A DNA stretch of 64,000 nucleotides, from contig CM082597.2 of the NCBI GenBank assembly GCA_040954595.2, forward strand, positions 2,232,001 to 2,296,000, in the 5' to 3' direction. Positions 15,051 through 27,500 of this stretch are shown piece after piece (positions within the stretch are counted from its first letter, which is position 1; the number at the start of each line of letters is the position of its first letter). The notes below the pieces were generated by a model. That model had not been told where the DNA came from. It saw only the letters and a program-made list of their open reading frames with translations, and made no database searches. The DNA comes from Balanoglossus misakiensis. Its lineage: Eukaryota > Hemichordata. The position numbers and the translations under genes are program-made.

Positions 15051-15853
15051 TCGTTTCGGCACCGCGGAGTTTCGGCCCCAGTCACTTCGGCACCCAATTT
15101 TCACGACCCCGGTTTGTTCGGCCCCGACACCCCAGTCGTTTCGGTACTTATCGGTAGCCTTAAGTAAAATTGAATAAAACGTATGTATTTTTCCTGAGAC
15201 TGTTATAAAAGTAATAGTGGTAACCCTAGCAAAAGTAAAATTCAAGCAGACGGGACTAAGAAAATGCAAATTCATAGCAGCGATTAACACAATCTATGGC
15301 ATGTTTTATCGGTCATTATGCAAATACATCTTTATCGGTCATTATGCAAATACATCTGTATAGCTCCACAAAGCAGGTCGCGCCGACAAAGCACTGAGTT
15401 GCGCCACACTATATGCCATTCTACCCGGTTGCAATGCTGTTTAGTTTTCTCACTTTAAGTTAAACTTGTATTCGTATGGAAGAAATAAAAATTTCGTATA
15501 ACATATTGCTTTAAATGTACGTGCTGTAACCTAGGCCACAAACTTGGCACGCATCGGGACTATAATTTATGCACGCAGAACCATTAGATGATGTTTACCT
15601 ATTTCATTAGCTACATTAAAATGATACTGTACAGGAAGCGAGAACTAATTCAACTTGTTACTTATCTGAAAGACTGTGGCGCCTGATGATACCCTTTTAA
15701 TACAGGTATATACCCGGGGGACCTAGAGCCAAGTTTAGTTGGGCCATTACAGATAAGTACCGAAACGACTGGGGTGTCGGGGCCGAACAGACCGGGGTCG
15801 TGAAAATTGGGTGCCGAAGTGACTGGGGCCGAAACTCCGCAGTGCCGAAACGA
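15051..15853. mobile_element. 803-bp structure with 102-bp terminal inverted arms (possible MITE-like element)
   Basis: The segment 15051-15152 and the reverse complement of 15752-15853 are both 102 bp and differ at about two positions by eye. Each arm is itself built of imperfect modules around TTTCGGCCCC, CACTTCGGCACC and CAGTCGTTTCGG. The 599-bp interior is AT-rich, has no transposase-like frame and includes a 26-bp tandem duplication. I could not recognise a clear target-site duplication: the left flank ends tttcgag and the right flank starts cctgtta. It fits either a non-autonomous DNA element with long inverted repeats or two inverted copies of one short dispersed repeat. Confidence 0.6.
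15305..15356 (+). repeat. 26-bp unit duplicated in tandem, each with an ATGCAAAT octamer
   Basis: Two identical 26-bp copies (15305-15330 and 15331-15356) start tttatcggtc and end aaatacatc. Each contains ATGCAAAT (15318-15325 and 15344-15351), the octamer bound by POU/Oct factors. The duplication sits inside the interior of the inverted-repeat structure, so it may simply be part of that element. Confidence 0.9.
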
Positions 15854-17473
15854 CCTGTTACCCTGTTTGTTTGGGGCCTTTTTTGTTTCTTTTTCTTCGG
15901 TTACTGCGTATTCTAAAGCGCTGTTTAACTCAGACGGTCTACCGCTGTCCGCGTTCGGTACAAACGCAGCACCTGCACCGGTTGGCCTCGTCAAAAGACG
16001 GGTACCTCCTTCTGTGCAGTCGGTGGCCCGTATAAGCATTCACTCGGACAAAACCACAAGTACGCCTCCTAAATATTTACAATAGTTTCGCCTCGCTCAC
16101 TATAAAGTGCAATAATGGAGTCCACTTTATAAAGAAGCACATAAGTTCGGGGTTCGAACTGCCCTGTCGGAATTCGCACGTGTGTATTTTACGCGATTTG
16201 ACAAAAACTCGCAATGTGTATGTGAGAGAGACCCGTTTGATTGGTGCAGGTGGGAATGTCCTATATACGCTCTTGATGAGAATACTAATATTACATTTAA
16301 AGGGGAAATTGGATATGTCGAAAATTGATTATATTCGCGTCTGTGAGGAGATTCATCTCCCCCTTAAAAACAACAACAAATGATCATATCCAAACCTGGC
16401 AGCAACCCCCCCTAAAAAAACAACAACAACAACAAACAATCGTCATCGCCAAGACCGAAAGAAAATTCAAATCACTTATTAAAATACGGAAAATTACCGG
16501 GATACTTCAAGAGCCCAGATGTACAACCGGACGCACGTGAGTCAAAAGGGCAGGGGTCGTATCCATGGCAACCGGAGGAGGTGAGAAAAGAGTAATTTGA
16601 AATGTAAATAACGCAGTTACCGTTCTAACAATGGCTGCCATAGACAAGCATTGTTCTTCCTGATCCGAGGGACACTGGCAGATGTTACTAGACCGCTATG
16701 GTATATTACAGTGGAATATTATAAGTCTTTCCTGAGATGGGAACTCGCAGATACGTTCTTTTGGACGCACAAAGAGTAATCACTAAACCCTGGTAATATC
16801 CGCAAGCGAATAAGCGAAAATTGTCTCATTGTTTCTTGATTTACCATATACCAGTAAATCATAATTAATCGAGCAAACGAACGGAACCTGCGCGACTGGG
16901 GGCAGACAGTAAATCGATGGTTGTCCGGTTTCTCGCAAAATGCCCTCAAAAAAATCTAACAGCGCGTACCAACCGTAACATCACTTGAGGGCAAAAATTC
17001 ACTCTGGCAACGGGACGTGATGTAAATTTGAATGCAGTGAAGAACGCAAAGACAAAATAAACAAATGCATGCGTGGTTCGTCGCCTCAAGGGGTTCTTTC
17101 TATCTGGTTCACGCGAACGAAAAAAAAATAAAACAGAAAAAAATCTCATAAAATGGTAGCAAACGTTTGATTGGGAGTTTTTCGTTACTTGGAAATAGTG
17201 GGTTGGTCAAAACTTAAGATAGCCGTGTTGTAGGCCTAATTCCTGTAGACTAGATCGTGTAAAGCCCACCATTTGAGTTATTCATATGCAAGCTATTGTC
17301 GCAGAACGCCTTACCTAACAGATCTTGCATTTTGCCACATCGTGAGGACACTGGCCGGCGATACATCTGAACCGCTTCTTCCAGATCCTCTGGAGTTTTC
17401 CGGAGGAGAAACAACTTCGGCATTGTTCGACGGAGAATCTCGGATCCCTCGCGTTAAATAAAAAAAGTTCGTG

Positions 17474-17731
17474 ATGAGGCCACACGCTAAACTACGGTAC
17501 CGGTACCGGTGGGGCACCCGAAGCGTCCACCATGAATTTGGGGGTCGGTCACTCGACAATTTGGTGCGTCTGGGGCGATCAAAGAATATCTTGGCAGACG
17601 ATGTCCTGACGTGTTTTGCTCGGAATTTGTTGACGCTTGAGGGGATTGGAACCCAGCTAAGTGGAAACTGGCCCACAGCCGACGATCTCTGGAGGTACGC
17701 GTTGAAACTTCTACACAAAATGAAACGGTAA
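17474..17731 (+). CDS. Unrecognised 85-residue open frame, possibly a gene remnant
   Basis: The frame runs from ATG at 17474 to TAA at 17729-17731. Its C-terminal half is helix-like with balanced composition (SLDNLVRLGRSKNILADDV, then CFARNLLTLEGIG, ending LLHKMKR). The same frame is also open upstream from about 17342, interrupted only by one TAA at 17459-17461. One in-frame stop in about 390 nt could mean a decayed coding sequence or two exons with a small intron. The NLLTLEG stretch faintly recalls ABC1/ADCK kinases but that is too weak to name. A competing open frame exists on the minus strand, so chance remains likely. Confidence 0.2.
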   Translation: MRPHAKLRYRYRWGTRSVHHEFGGRSLDNLVRLGRSKNILADDVLTCFARNLLTLEGIGTQLSGNWPTADDLWRYALKLLHKMKR

Positions 17732-19446
17732 AACGCTAATGCATCTATGCGTGAAAAATCGTTCGCTCCAACATGCGTCCGAATGAATGAAAGCGGGTTG
17801 GGCTCACTTTATTATTCCATAGGGGTGTCTCCCTCCGTAGAAGAGGTGGTCCAGTGCGAATACTGCTGAATTTACTTGGACTAGTGAACCCTGAACTCAC
17901 CAATTTTGTCTAATCTCATCACAAGAAGGCTTATTAAAAGAAATTTCACGAAATTCGTTTAATATATAACTTTTTTCCACTCGATTTTGACGTAAATTGG
18001 CCCAAGTTCTTCACCTATAAAGTGCTTTCACACGTCCCATATACGACAAACAGTCCCCGTTTTACCGGATGTGTTAAAAGGTCTGCTCATGCGCAATGAG
18101 TGGATTTAGTCGGACTGCCCCAAAGGGCTTCGCTGCCTGATTGTCCTCGGGACACCTGGAGACGGTCCAGGACACGGGACGAACTCCAAAAGCGTGCACA
18201 AACATGAACAACTTCATAAAAAGGATAAATATCTCCGAAGGTCGCAAAAACCAATCGTCCGATGGCTTTGTGCATCTGACGCGAAACGGTTCATCTTCGT
18301 ACGAGGCCAGAGGCACAGAAGGCAGGCACAAAAGCCAACCGATTCACACCTTTTACATTAACACTTCGACTGTGTATGCATCCAAGTTTTAATACCCTAC
18401 GAAATTCATTTACACTGAATTTTAAATACAGACCAATCAAAATTCCCCTTTGTCACGATAAACTCCAACTAAAGCATTGAATTCTCCAAAAACCACGTTT
18501 CTTAGAAACTTAGATTTTAGTCCTCATACTTCGAACAGTTTCGTTCTCATCGCGTCAGCACTTTTAATAAGTACATTTGAAATTTTTGTTCCACGTTTCA
18601 AAGGGATATTTCTATTTCAACAAACGTGAAATTCGTCACATTACTTCATGCTGGTGTTACAGTCAACGCGCTAACTGACCCCGTGACCGTTACGTCATCA
18701 GCGATCATTTGGGTTGCAACAGTTATTTTCTGAAACGGGAGCAAAAAAACTGTTCGAGATCAACCCCCGCCGTGAACCATCGAAGAAGTTTGCGTTACTT
18801 CTCATCAACGCTTGTTGCACCAAAAATTCCTTATGCCCAACCTCTCAAAGTGCAATACTCCATTTACAATTGTAGTTGTCCCAAAAGTGCAGTTTTTGGG
18901 GAGATTTGCGATTCGTTTGAACACTGTCACGTGATAGTTGAGCCGCCAGGACGCGCGAGGCTGCCTGTTGGCTTTGAAATGGCCAGAATAAATCTTTTGG
19001 ATACGGAAGCTTCATCGAAAAATGCAAATGTCTTTCTTCTAGCAACGAACGATAAAAAAGGACGATTTTTGTGTCAGCCTCACCCCAGAGCTTTTACGGG
19101 TCGGGGACAAAAAGGTGCGACAGTCACAGTTCAGTGTCACGGGCCACTGGCCCTCTTCAATTTGATGGAGGGGGGACTTTGAACATTCACAATCACACGA
19201 CAGTGAAACCCTTGAATCTTCAATAAAAAAGATGACCTGGTCATATTATGATAATTGTCTTGTAGGCGACAATGTCCAGTGTCATGTCTCTGGCAAATCA
19301 TCGCTGTTTGCATGATGTGCGGAGATACTTACAAAGCAGTGATGTTTGCATTTTATGTTCGGTATTCATTTCTCAGCAATGGGTAACACCCGGTTGATAA
19401 TTTTAATCGATTAACAAACATTGGTTTAGGATTATCAAGGCATTAT

Positions 19447-19486
19447 GTTAACCATAGACCTGGAGCTCCAGGGTCTATGTGTTAAC
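19447..19486. repeat. About 40-bp imperfect palindrome, GTTAAC ends
   Basis: GTTAAC at 19447-19452 and again at 19481-19486 flank inverted CATAGACC / GGTCTATG arms around TGGAGCTCCA, with a base or two of asymmetry. A related palindrome ATAGACCC-ca-GGGTCTAT lies at 19541-19558. The pair could be remnants of a small foldback element. Confidence 0.75.
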
Positions 19487-22118
19487 CTACAAAAGCAAAG
19501 TGGCCAGGGGAGTGAGAGAGAGGGGGAGAGGGGGATAGGCATAGACCCCAGGGTCTATTACATGCATGGGCAATGAATCAGAATTATCATTAGATAAATC
19601 GATAAATACACTGTGATGAGCGTGGAAGCATTTCGTGGTCTTTTGCATCGAATATTGTGGACACGCATCAAACAAGAATGCTAGCCAATACAATACGCAC
19701 AAAAATCATAAAGATTTGGGTATGAAAAAAACTCTATTGTTTTCCGACAACAAACACAACACGTTTACGCAACCCTATAAAACAACATGACAGCACGACA
19801 GGCAAACGGATAAGGAAGCCATATATAGATATAACACAAGGGTCTGCGACACAATAGCGATTATAATACACCGGAGTTTTGCTTGGTTTCCTATGACGAA
19901 AGTGCGAGATATATTACTCGTCCCACTGAAAGGGGTTTGTGTTTATCTTGGTTTGTTGTCGATCGCGACGGATCGTTGAGAGAGAGGGGGGTTCTTGAAC
20001 TCTTGGACAACTATACCTTGTTTTGTTATTGTCGGGAGTGAGCCCTTACACGACAAAAGGACACGTGAAAATGTTGTCCAATTAGCGCCGAACACTCAGG
20101 GCTTTATGAGGCTACCCCTCCCCCTGAATGGCGGGGCCGAACACCCGGCATTCCTTCGCGGGAGCTAAGAAACGACAGAACAAGGTGTCTCCGAAAGCGC
20201 GTCTTCAGTCACGTACCGATGGTATTCCTAATTCCGAAAAAATGGAATATATACGTTTAATAATAAAAGTCTTTCTATAAAGTGCATATTTTCTCAGATT
20301 AGAGCTTCTGATCATAGACTCTCGAGAAACCCAAAATTCTATGAGCTGACCACGTGACCTGACCTTTAGATTTTGATGGTTGCAATGATAAACATTAACG
20401 TCATGTTGACAAGGCGTTCTTTGTGTTCACGTATTATAAAGAAGTGTAAATTGCTATCTATTCGCACTATGCCTTGTTTGCCCATTAGAACGGGAAGTAT
20501 AACAGACATGTTTGGCTGCTCTGGTTTTGTTTTGCTTTATTTTGTTTTGTTTCAAATATATTCAGTTGTTCAAATGTCTTTCCATGGCACAGTTTTGACA
20601 ACAGTAACAATACTTTTACAGGTGCGTACAGGTTCTAATAATGAAACCAACAACGCCATACATCAACATAAGCGGTTAACGAATTATACAAAATGACTCG
20701 CCAAACTCGCTATTTTACATGCTATACGGGAAGGCGAGAAGTCAAAACATATTTTGACCCAGCCATGGTTATTTCCGAAGCTACCGTATGGCCGCGGCGA
20801 GTCGGTAAACGGGCTCGGAAAATCACCAGGCAGTGGACGGGCCGATACCCCCGCGACGTGCGTGAGTCACCTCGAAGTCCCGAGCATACGGTCAACAAGT
20901 AGCACTTGTTTGCGTCATTCCCTTTTGATGACGCGTCCATTCGCCGCGTTAAAAAACAGCGCTTGGCGCGGACCTTACTGTGTCATTGTCGCCGTGTTTT
21001 TACGCCCATGAGAAAACTTGAACTTCTACCGTTGCAGCGGAAGACAAAAAAGGAAAGGAAAAAAGTACTTGCGAAATCCGCATAGCAACGGTCGGTGGAC
21101 GTCTCACAGAAGGTTTAATAACTGTTACAGTAAATGCAACATGACCTTGCCTGTTGGTGTGTTCCGATTGACAACAGACATACGAACAGTTTCCAGTTAA
21201 TAAAGTCAGAAATTTAACGAAAATGTCACATTTTTGACTTTCTCGTTGCAACAGGTCTGTGTTTATCTTAGTTGCCTTGTATCGGGGACAGCGCGCACAT
21301 TTTGACAAGAAGACGCGCAGTTGTCACAGTCCAGTGCGCGCTGTAGTCAAGACAACAACGCTATACGGTGCTCTGGTTGACTGCGTGTTGAATAAACGTA
21401 CGTGACAGTTTTTCTAAATGCAGAACTTTTAACAAATTATGCACTTTTTTGAAGTTGAACTTTACTTTATATTTTGACCGATCGAGGTTAGATTAAGCTC
21501 TGACAAGGATAGGGGGCGTTCAATATCATCACGCCCCAACTCTCTGTATTTTGGGGATTTTGTTAAACTCGCAGTCAGGCAGGTAGGTCAAACGGCAAAT
21601 CGTTATTATCTAGAGCAACACCCACTGACAATCGATAAGACCTGGAATTCAGTCCAAAACACTGGACGTGGGATGACGGTGGGCCAACTACTGTGAGAAA
21701 GAAAAGCGGAAGGCCGTTTGCGTGGGATTAGAAAGTTAATTAATCCCTCCCAATATTGTGTCCCCTTTTCCCACCAAACAAGAAAAACAAGACAAAAGGA
21801 TAAACAACAACCTTGACGAGGATCGCACACCAACGCAAACAATGCCACCGTGTTGTGGTCTCCGCGATTTTTATTGTCGCCAAATTTGAAAAGAAAACAA
21901 AATAATTTTTCCAACAGGTGTAGCTTACATGTGCAAACTTGTCCCGAGGAGAGAATGGAGCTAGGTCACCCCAAAATTGACTTTCATGTCATTGAAGGAT
22001 TAAGTTCGATTCTTTCTCCTTTTTATAAACGGCGTATCTTTTAATTAAATCGCATCAATTAGAAAGTGCATGTTTCCTCGTCTCCATAGTAACCACGCGT
22101 AATCTGTTGGCTGAGAAT

Positions 22119-22119
<1 letters not shown>

Positions 22120-22149
<30 letters not shown>

Positions 22150-22166
22150 CTCTATCTATCTATCTC

Positions 22167-22233
<67 letters not shown>

Positions 22234-22238
22234 CTCTG

Positions 22239-22278
<40 letters not shown>

Positions 22279-22317
22279 GAAATCTAGAAATCTAGAAATC
22301 TAGAAATCTAGAAATCT
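22120..22317. repeat. (TATC)n microsatellite followed by (TAGAAATC)n octamer array
   Basis: About 160 bp of TATC with occasional TCTC variants (22120-22278) passes directly into about five copies of TAGAAATC (to about 22316). The octamer looks like a secondary expansion seeded at the end of the tetranucleotide array. Confidence 0.95.
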
Positions 22318-24538
22318 ATCTAGAAATGTTTACTTCTGCGCCCAGTATTTGACCGACCATCTCAAATCAGAAAACCGTTAAAAACAGCCGCATCAAACAG
22401 AGTCTCCCGGGGACAATTGTCGTTTTTGCAGCGGATTAACGCTAGGTTCGTCTCCACGGCAACCACGTCGCCCAGAACACACGCTCACGTCTATACACTG
22501 AGCTTTGGGATGTGGTCATTCGGCGCATGTCTTGTTGCACGTCGCCTGGACGTTCTCTCGGTGGCTGACGCACTCACACAAGCCGGGTTGTTGTTCAAAC
22601 ACACCACAGTATATAAAACCTAACGACTACCAAAACCAAATTAGCAATAAAAACTCAAAAGTGTCAACGACACCGGATGGCGTAGGAAAAGTCACTACAC
22701 ACCCAAACCAAATAATCTGCCATCGTTGCGAAATGTTTAAAAAAACATCAAACGATCATAAAATATGACGCAAACCACTTAAACTTTTAGAGCAAGGGAC
22801 GCCACAAACAGCGGGTTCTCTATTGGAGTTTTGAGTTTTCTCACGTCAGTCGCTTCCCCTCATTTTTTATTTCTTTTCCGTGCGAGCAAACAGTTTTGAC
22901 GAAGGGATGTTAGGAGCAGCTCTTTAGATGAGAGGTAATAAAAGAGAGAAAGTCTGGAACGGAAAAGGGAAAAGATTGAATTCAGATTCCCCGAGCCACA
23001 ACTTGAACTAAAAGAAAGAAACCTGATGCATGTCTCTCACTGGAAAGAAAAGTTTTCAAAAAAAGAGCGAGTCTCGCTTCCCACGATAGACGCGGGGTCC
23101 CAGCGGAATAACCGGCACTATATATTGAACCACAATAATGACTGCAGTCCGATGGGAGTGGGGATCGGTAATTTTCCCATTCACCGACTGACTTATATTG
23201 TTCCCGGTATGTGCTGAGGCAAATTGCTAGCGTATAGAGCAGCTACCCTCAGCCAGCCATCTCCCTTTCGAGGTTCTTTCAAAGCAATCTGCTGATTTAG
23301 GCTTGACTTTTGACTTTGTGTTGACAGAGCTATACACACCGTCTCCCCTAACACAGTTCGGACATTCTTTCCGGCGTCCGGCGCGTTCGACGCGCTGTTG
23401 AACACCTGGCGTAAGAACGCGCTGAACGCGTGGAATCCCTGTTCCCCCGACCGCACCGTGCAGTTTTAGTTTCATAGCAAGCATGTAAACATTTAGACTT
23501 TATCAGAAAAAGTTCACCACAACTAGACACACCAGGAGGAAAGCATAGGAATGTAGTTCGTGAGTCGGGTAACGATTTGGATTTTTTTCAGCATTTCCCC
23601 TATGGGTCATTCAAGAATTAAAACAGAAAAAAAATTAAGACAAAGAAAATGGAATTCCTCCGAGCGGAGAAAAAAGTGCTAAAGAACCCCCCACGACTAA
23701 AACACTCGCACACAGAATGTGTTTTTGTCTTCTTGTTGTATAGCTGCTGTTTTCGTTTACAGGGCAGACACAAGAGGGAGGCTGAACAGAGAAACCAACA
23801 GAGTGAAAAAAAATTGTGAGATTTTCCGACGAAAGGCGAGCCAAAGTAGCGCTGTGGATTAACCCCTGACTGACCTCAGCATTATCTGAAATTGGGGCTT
23901 TTACACAATGGTGCGCGGATTGCATGCATATATCCAATGCTTGCATTCAACGGTTATTTTTTTCGACGTCTGGCCTACCTGAAATCCCCTCCGGGCTTCG
24001 AGAGATCTGAATAACGGTAATGGCCGGTTTGGACTTCGGCTGACTTTCGAGAGATTGAAAGAGGCAAAAGCGAAAAAGATGTTTAAAAAAGAAAGTACAG
24101 GCCCGTGGCCTCAAGAATCTCCCGCAGTAAACAGCTAAACTGCTAAGCACCTATTTTGCAAAGTGACTTCAACAGAGAAATGAACTGATTGTTTCTTAAA
24201 AGCGCAGGCCTCGGGAATGTGGTGGATTTTTGTCGTAATCCGATGGCAAATCTCCCCCATATATTTCTCCTGTAGACAAATTATTTGTTTGTTTGAGGTA
24301 ATCCGTTGTAATACAGCAAGTAGGCAGCGTAGAATGGAGATTACACACGTGAAAATATTGTTGAGTATCTCCCCCGCAGTCTACAGAGCTTTTTAAGACT
24401 TTGTCATTGTGTGTATCCACAAAGGTGCACCACAAAGAGAATTACCAACGGACAAACGTTACTGCTGAAAAGGCAACCGATTGGAGACACAGACAGACAG
24501 AGAAACAGTCTAATACCTGGGGAAGGGCCAAATAGAGA

Positions 24539-24563
24539 TCGAGGCAGGCAGGCAGGCAGGCAA
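24539..24563. repeat. (GGCA)n short tetranucleotide run
   Basis: About five GGCA units, in a purine-rich patch with further CAGA repeats to either side. Simple sequence only. Confidence 0.8.
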
Positions 24564-27500
24564 ACACAGACAGATAGGCAGACACTGAGATTGGCATACA
24601 AACAGTGGTCCAAAATGACAACATAGATGTTCGCTATACACAGCGTATAGTATAGCTAACATCTGTATGTAACTGTGGTGACAACAAACCAGTGTAATTG
24701 TAAACAATAAATTACTTGGTACAGTCACAGATGGAGAGAGGCTCACAGTCGGACTGACACAGGGAGATACAAATACGACCAGAAACATAAGTGTGGGTCG
24801 TTGTAGGTACACATGGGTTGTGCTTTGATACATTGCAAAGCAAAGACAGACATGCATGCAGATGTGAACAGGTTCTGGCGAGATTACAATGTTTGTGGAT
24901 CTGGGAAAAACATCATAGACAGTGCCTTGAGAAAGTATGGACCCATCTGCCTGTCGGTATACGGACATCCGTATAGGCAGGGGACGAGGAAGAAGACCCC
25001 CAGGAAAGTTGCCCAATTAATATACAGAACGTGTGGTGTCAGGCAGATTTCTTGATTGAAGCGGACAATCGATCTCAATGTTATGTACTTAATTGCTGCA
25101 ACCGCACGTTTCTCTAAGATTACTCCTGGGTTTACGCAATTTCATGCGCGCCTATAGCTGACGCGCTGAGCGCTTTCAGACGCCCGCCAATCCACCACCA
25201 GCGCGTAGCAGTCAATTAAAGATATTACAAGAGCGATCTTGTTGATCGCTTGTTGTGAGTTTTATTGACTGCCGACGATTCTCGATTAACTGAAGGAAGC
25301 CTTTCACTGATCCAAGGATGGTGTTCCTTTTTTGTGTGCAGCGCGACTGAGCTCCAATTGTCTGTTGACAACAATGACACCTGTTAGACTATTCAGGTGG
25401 CTGTGGTGTTTCAAGGCTTCTCGGGGGGTAAGGAACACGGGGCGACGTTCTCTTCGCGGGCGGGGAAGATGCTGCCGTCGCCGGCGAGCCCAGCGAGGAA
25501 AAGACGTACCGATCCCGAGATTTTTCGCCGTAGTTCGGTGAAGTGGTAAACTACGCGCGTGAAACATCTTCCGCGACCACTTTCCGATTTCTTTCTTTAC
25601 TCCAGAGCAAGGAAAACGACACATACGTTAAATTGCTCTGATTAAAAGAAAGTCTTGAACAACTGCCCGTTTTGACAAAACGCCTTCTCTCGTTTCATTA
25701 TTCCAACTTCTGTCTTCAACCGTGAGTTTGCATATACATTTGCCGACTCGGGGAAGAGGGCACTTACAGACATAAGCGCGAAAAAAGAAATAAACGACAG
25801 CCTGGTGAAACTAAAGCTTTAAGAGAGTGGGTGTTTGTTTGTATTCCGTAGAGTTAACTTTCTCTTCGCCTAGTTACCCAAGCGTGCCGTTCTTTTTCAA
25901 TATAAAGTCAAGTTTTCACTCCCCCGCCAACCCTACACTATTTGATAATAGCCAGGATTGTAACCACGGTTAGCCAGGCGTGCGCTGCGTGGACAAGTCC
26001 TGGTCCAGAATTGAACTGGGCTATAGCAGATACCCCACAATCAACCACAATACAATTAAAGTTATTATGAAACAGAAATTACCTTGTTGACTTAGAGTGA
26101 ACAGAAACGCGCATTGCATATACAAAACAAGTGTAAGGAATTCCAAATGTCTGGTGGGTTTCTCATTCAGATTGGCGACGAAGGACAGAACCGAGAATGG
26201 AATGAAACGGGACGAGAAAGTTTAATTGATGCATTGATATAACTGAAACAGCCAGCATTGTGGTCGTATAAAAAAACCTCCACATCACAGAACACACACC
26301 AGACTAATGGGTGGAAAAGACATTGAATTTTCTGCCAATTTCTTCCAGGTTAATGTATGTAAATAAGACAGGAACGCGTACGTACATGCACTCTTCTGTT
26401 TTGAGGTAAGGTATTGGAAACAACATGATACAACACGAGAATTGTCCACAAAAAGTTCTTCTAGCTTTACAGGGAATTCAGGCTTGTGTATGCGTGAGAG
26501 AGACTACTAGTATATTGAGAGACAGTGAAACAGACAGAGAGACACACACACAGACAGACACACATACAGAAAATCATAAAGTAGGCAGATATAAAACTTT
26601 TCAATATGTAATATCTAAATTAAAGTTCTGCTTCGTTTAACAGTATGGCCAAACATCGGTTTATAGCGTTTTAAGGCGTAAAGTGTTGTTTTTGTTAGCC
26701 TTTTGAATGCTGTCACGCGCAGATAATATTCGATTCGCTCAGCCCACTCTACTCCACCCCGCATTCAACACAACCCACTCTCGATCACCGCAATATGCGA
26801 GGCCAAGAAGCGAGACCGTTCGCATCAGTGGGCATCTCCCGGCGCTTCTCTCCATACACGTACGCTCGCTTTTGTGGCCACAAGTGGACCGGTCGTAAAA
26901 CGACAACTCGCCTATTATACAAGATTCTCTTTTTTTTTGAATGCGCTCGCGCACTTTCCTGAACTCTCAAAAGTACTGCAACAATCTGCCCTTCACACTC
27001 AATTAATCGTCCGAGAGGCGCGCACACAGCGCTCGATCAACACACGCACATTGAACGTGGTACATTTGGCAAAATTAATCAAATGAAGACAACGGTGATT
27101 AGGGCGATTGAGAGCACTTGACCAACTGAAAAGTGTGTTTAATAGACCACGGAATCTCTTCGTACTCGTATCAATCACACTTACGAGGCGATCTGTCGCG
27201 ACTTGTAGTATCTGTCAGTTCGCTGTCTTGCTGTTCATCACAAAAATCAATCCGGATTGACGCGTAGCGACTACGCATCAATAACTGCGAGGCACGATGA
27301 TGAAATACGCGCGTTGTCATTTTTGATGAACGATACAAAATACATTTCTGATGATTTGTGGGGGGGGGAGTTCAGGCAAACGTAGACTCGAAGTTTGTTG
27401 GCAGTTTTGCCTCGCGTTAACTAATACAAGGTTCCCTGCTGCAAGGTTGGCAGCGTACAGAATGATGTCAAAAAAACCCAAACGATTTCATAGGAATTTT

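Noticed and set aside
14970-16039. Two open frames sharing a peptide (APVTSAPNFHDPGLFGPDTP) in opposite orientations
   Set aside because: The shared peptide is the translation of the 102-bp inverted arms, not evidence of a protein family.
16146-16166. ggttcgaactg, reminiscent of a tRNA B box
   Set aside because: No matching acceptor, D or anticodon stems around it; no tRNA gene was found in the window by eye.
18709-19182. 157-codon + strand open frame
   Set aside because: No recognisable domain, no splice context and no supporting composition; plausible by chance in this much sequence.
24510-25016. 168-codon minus-strand open frame
   Set aside because: It runs through GGCA/CAGA low-complexity sequence, is Cys/Val/Ser-rich in that part, and has no domain.
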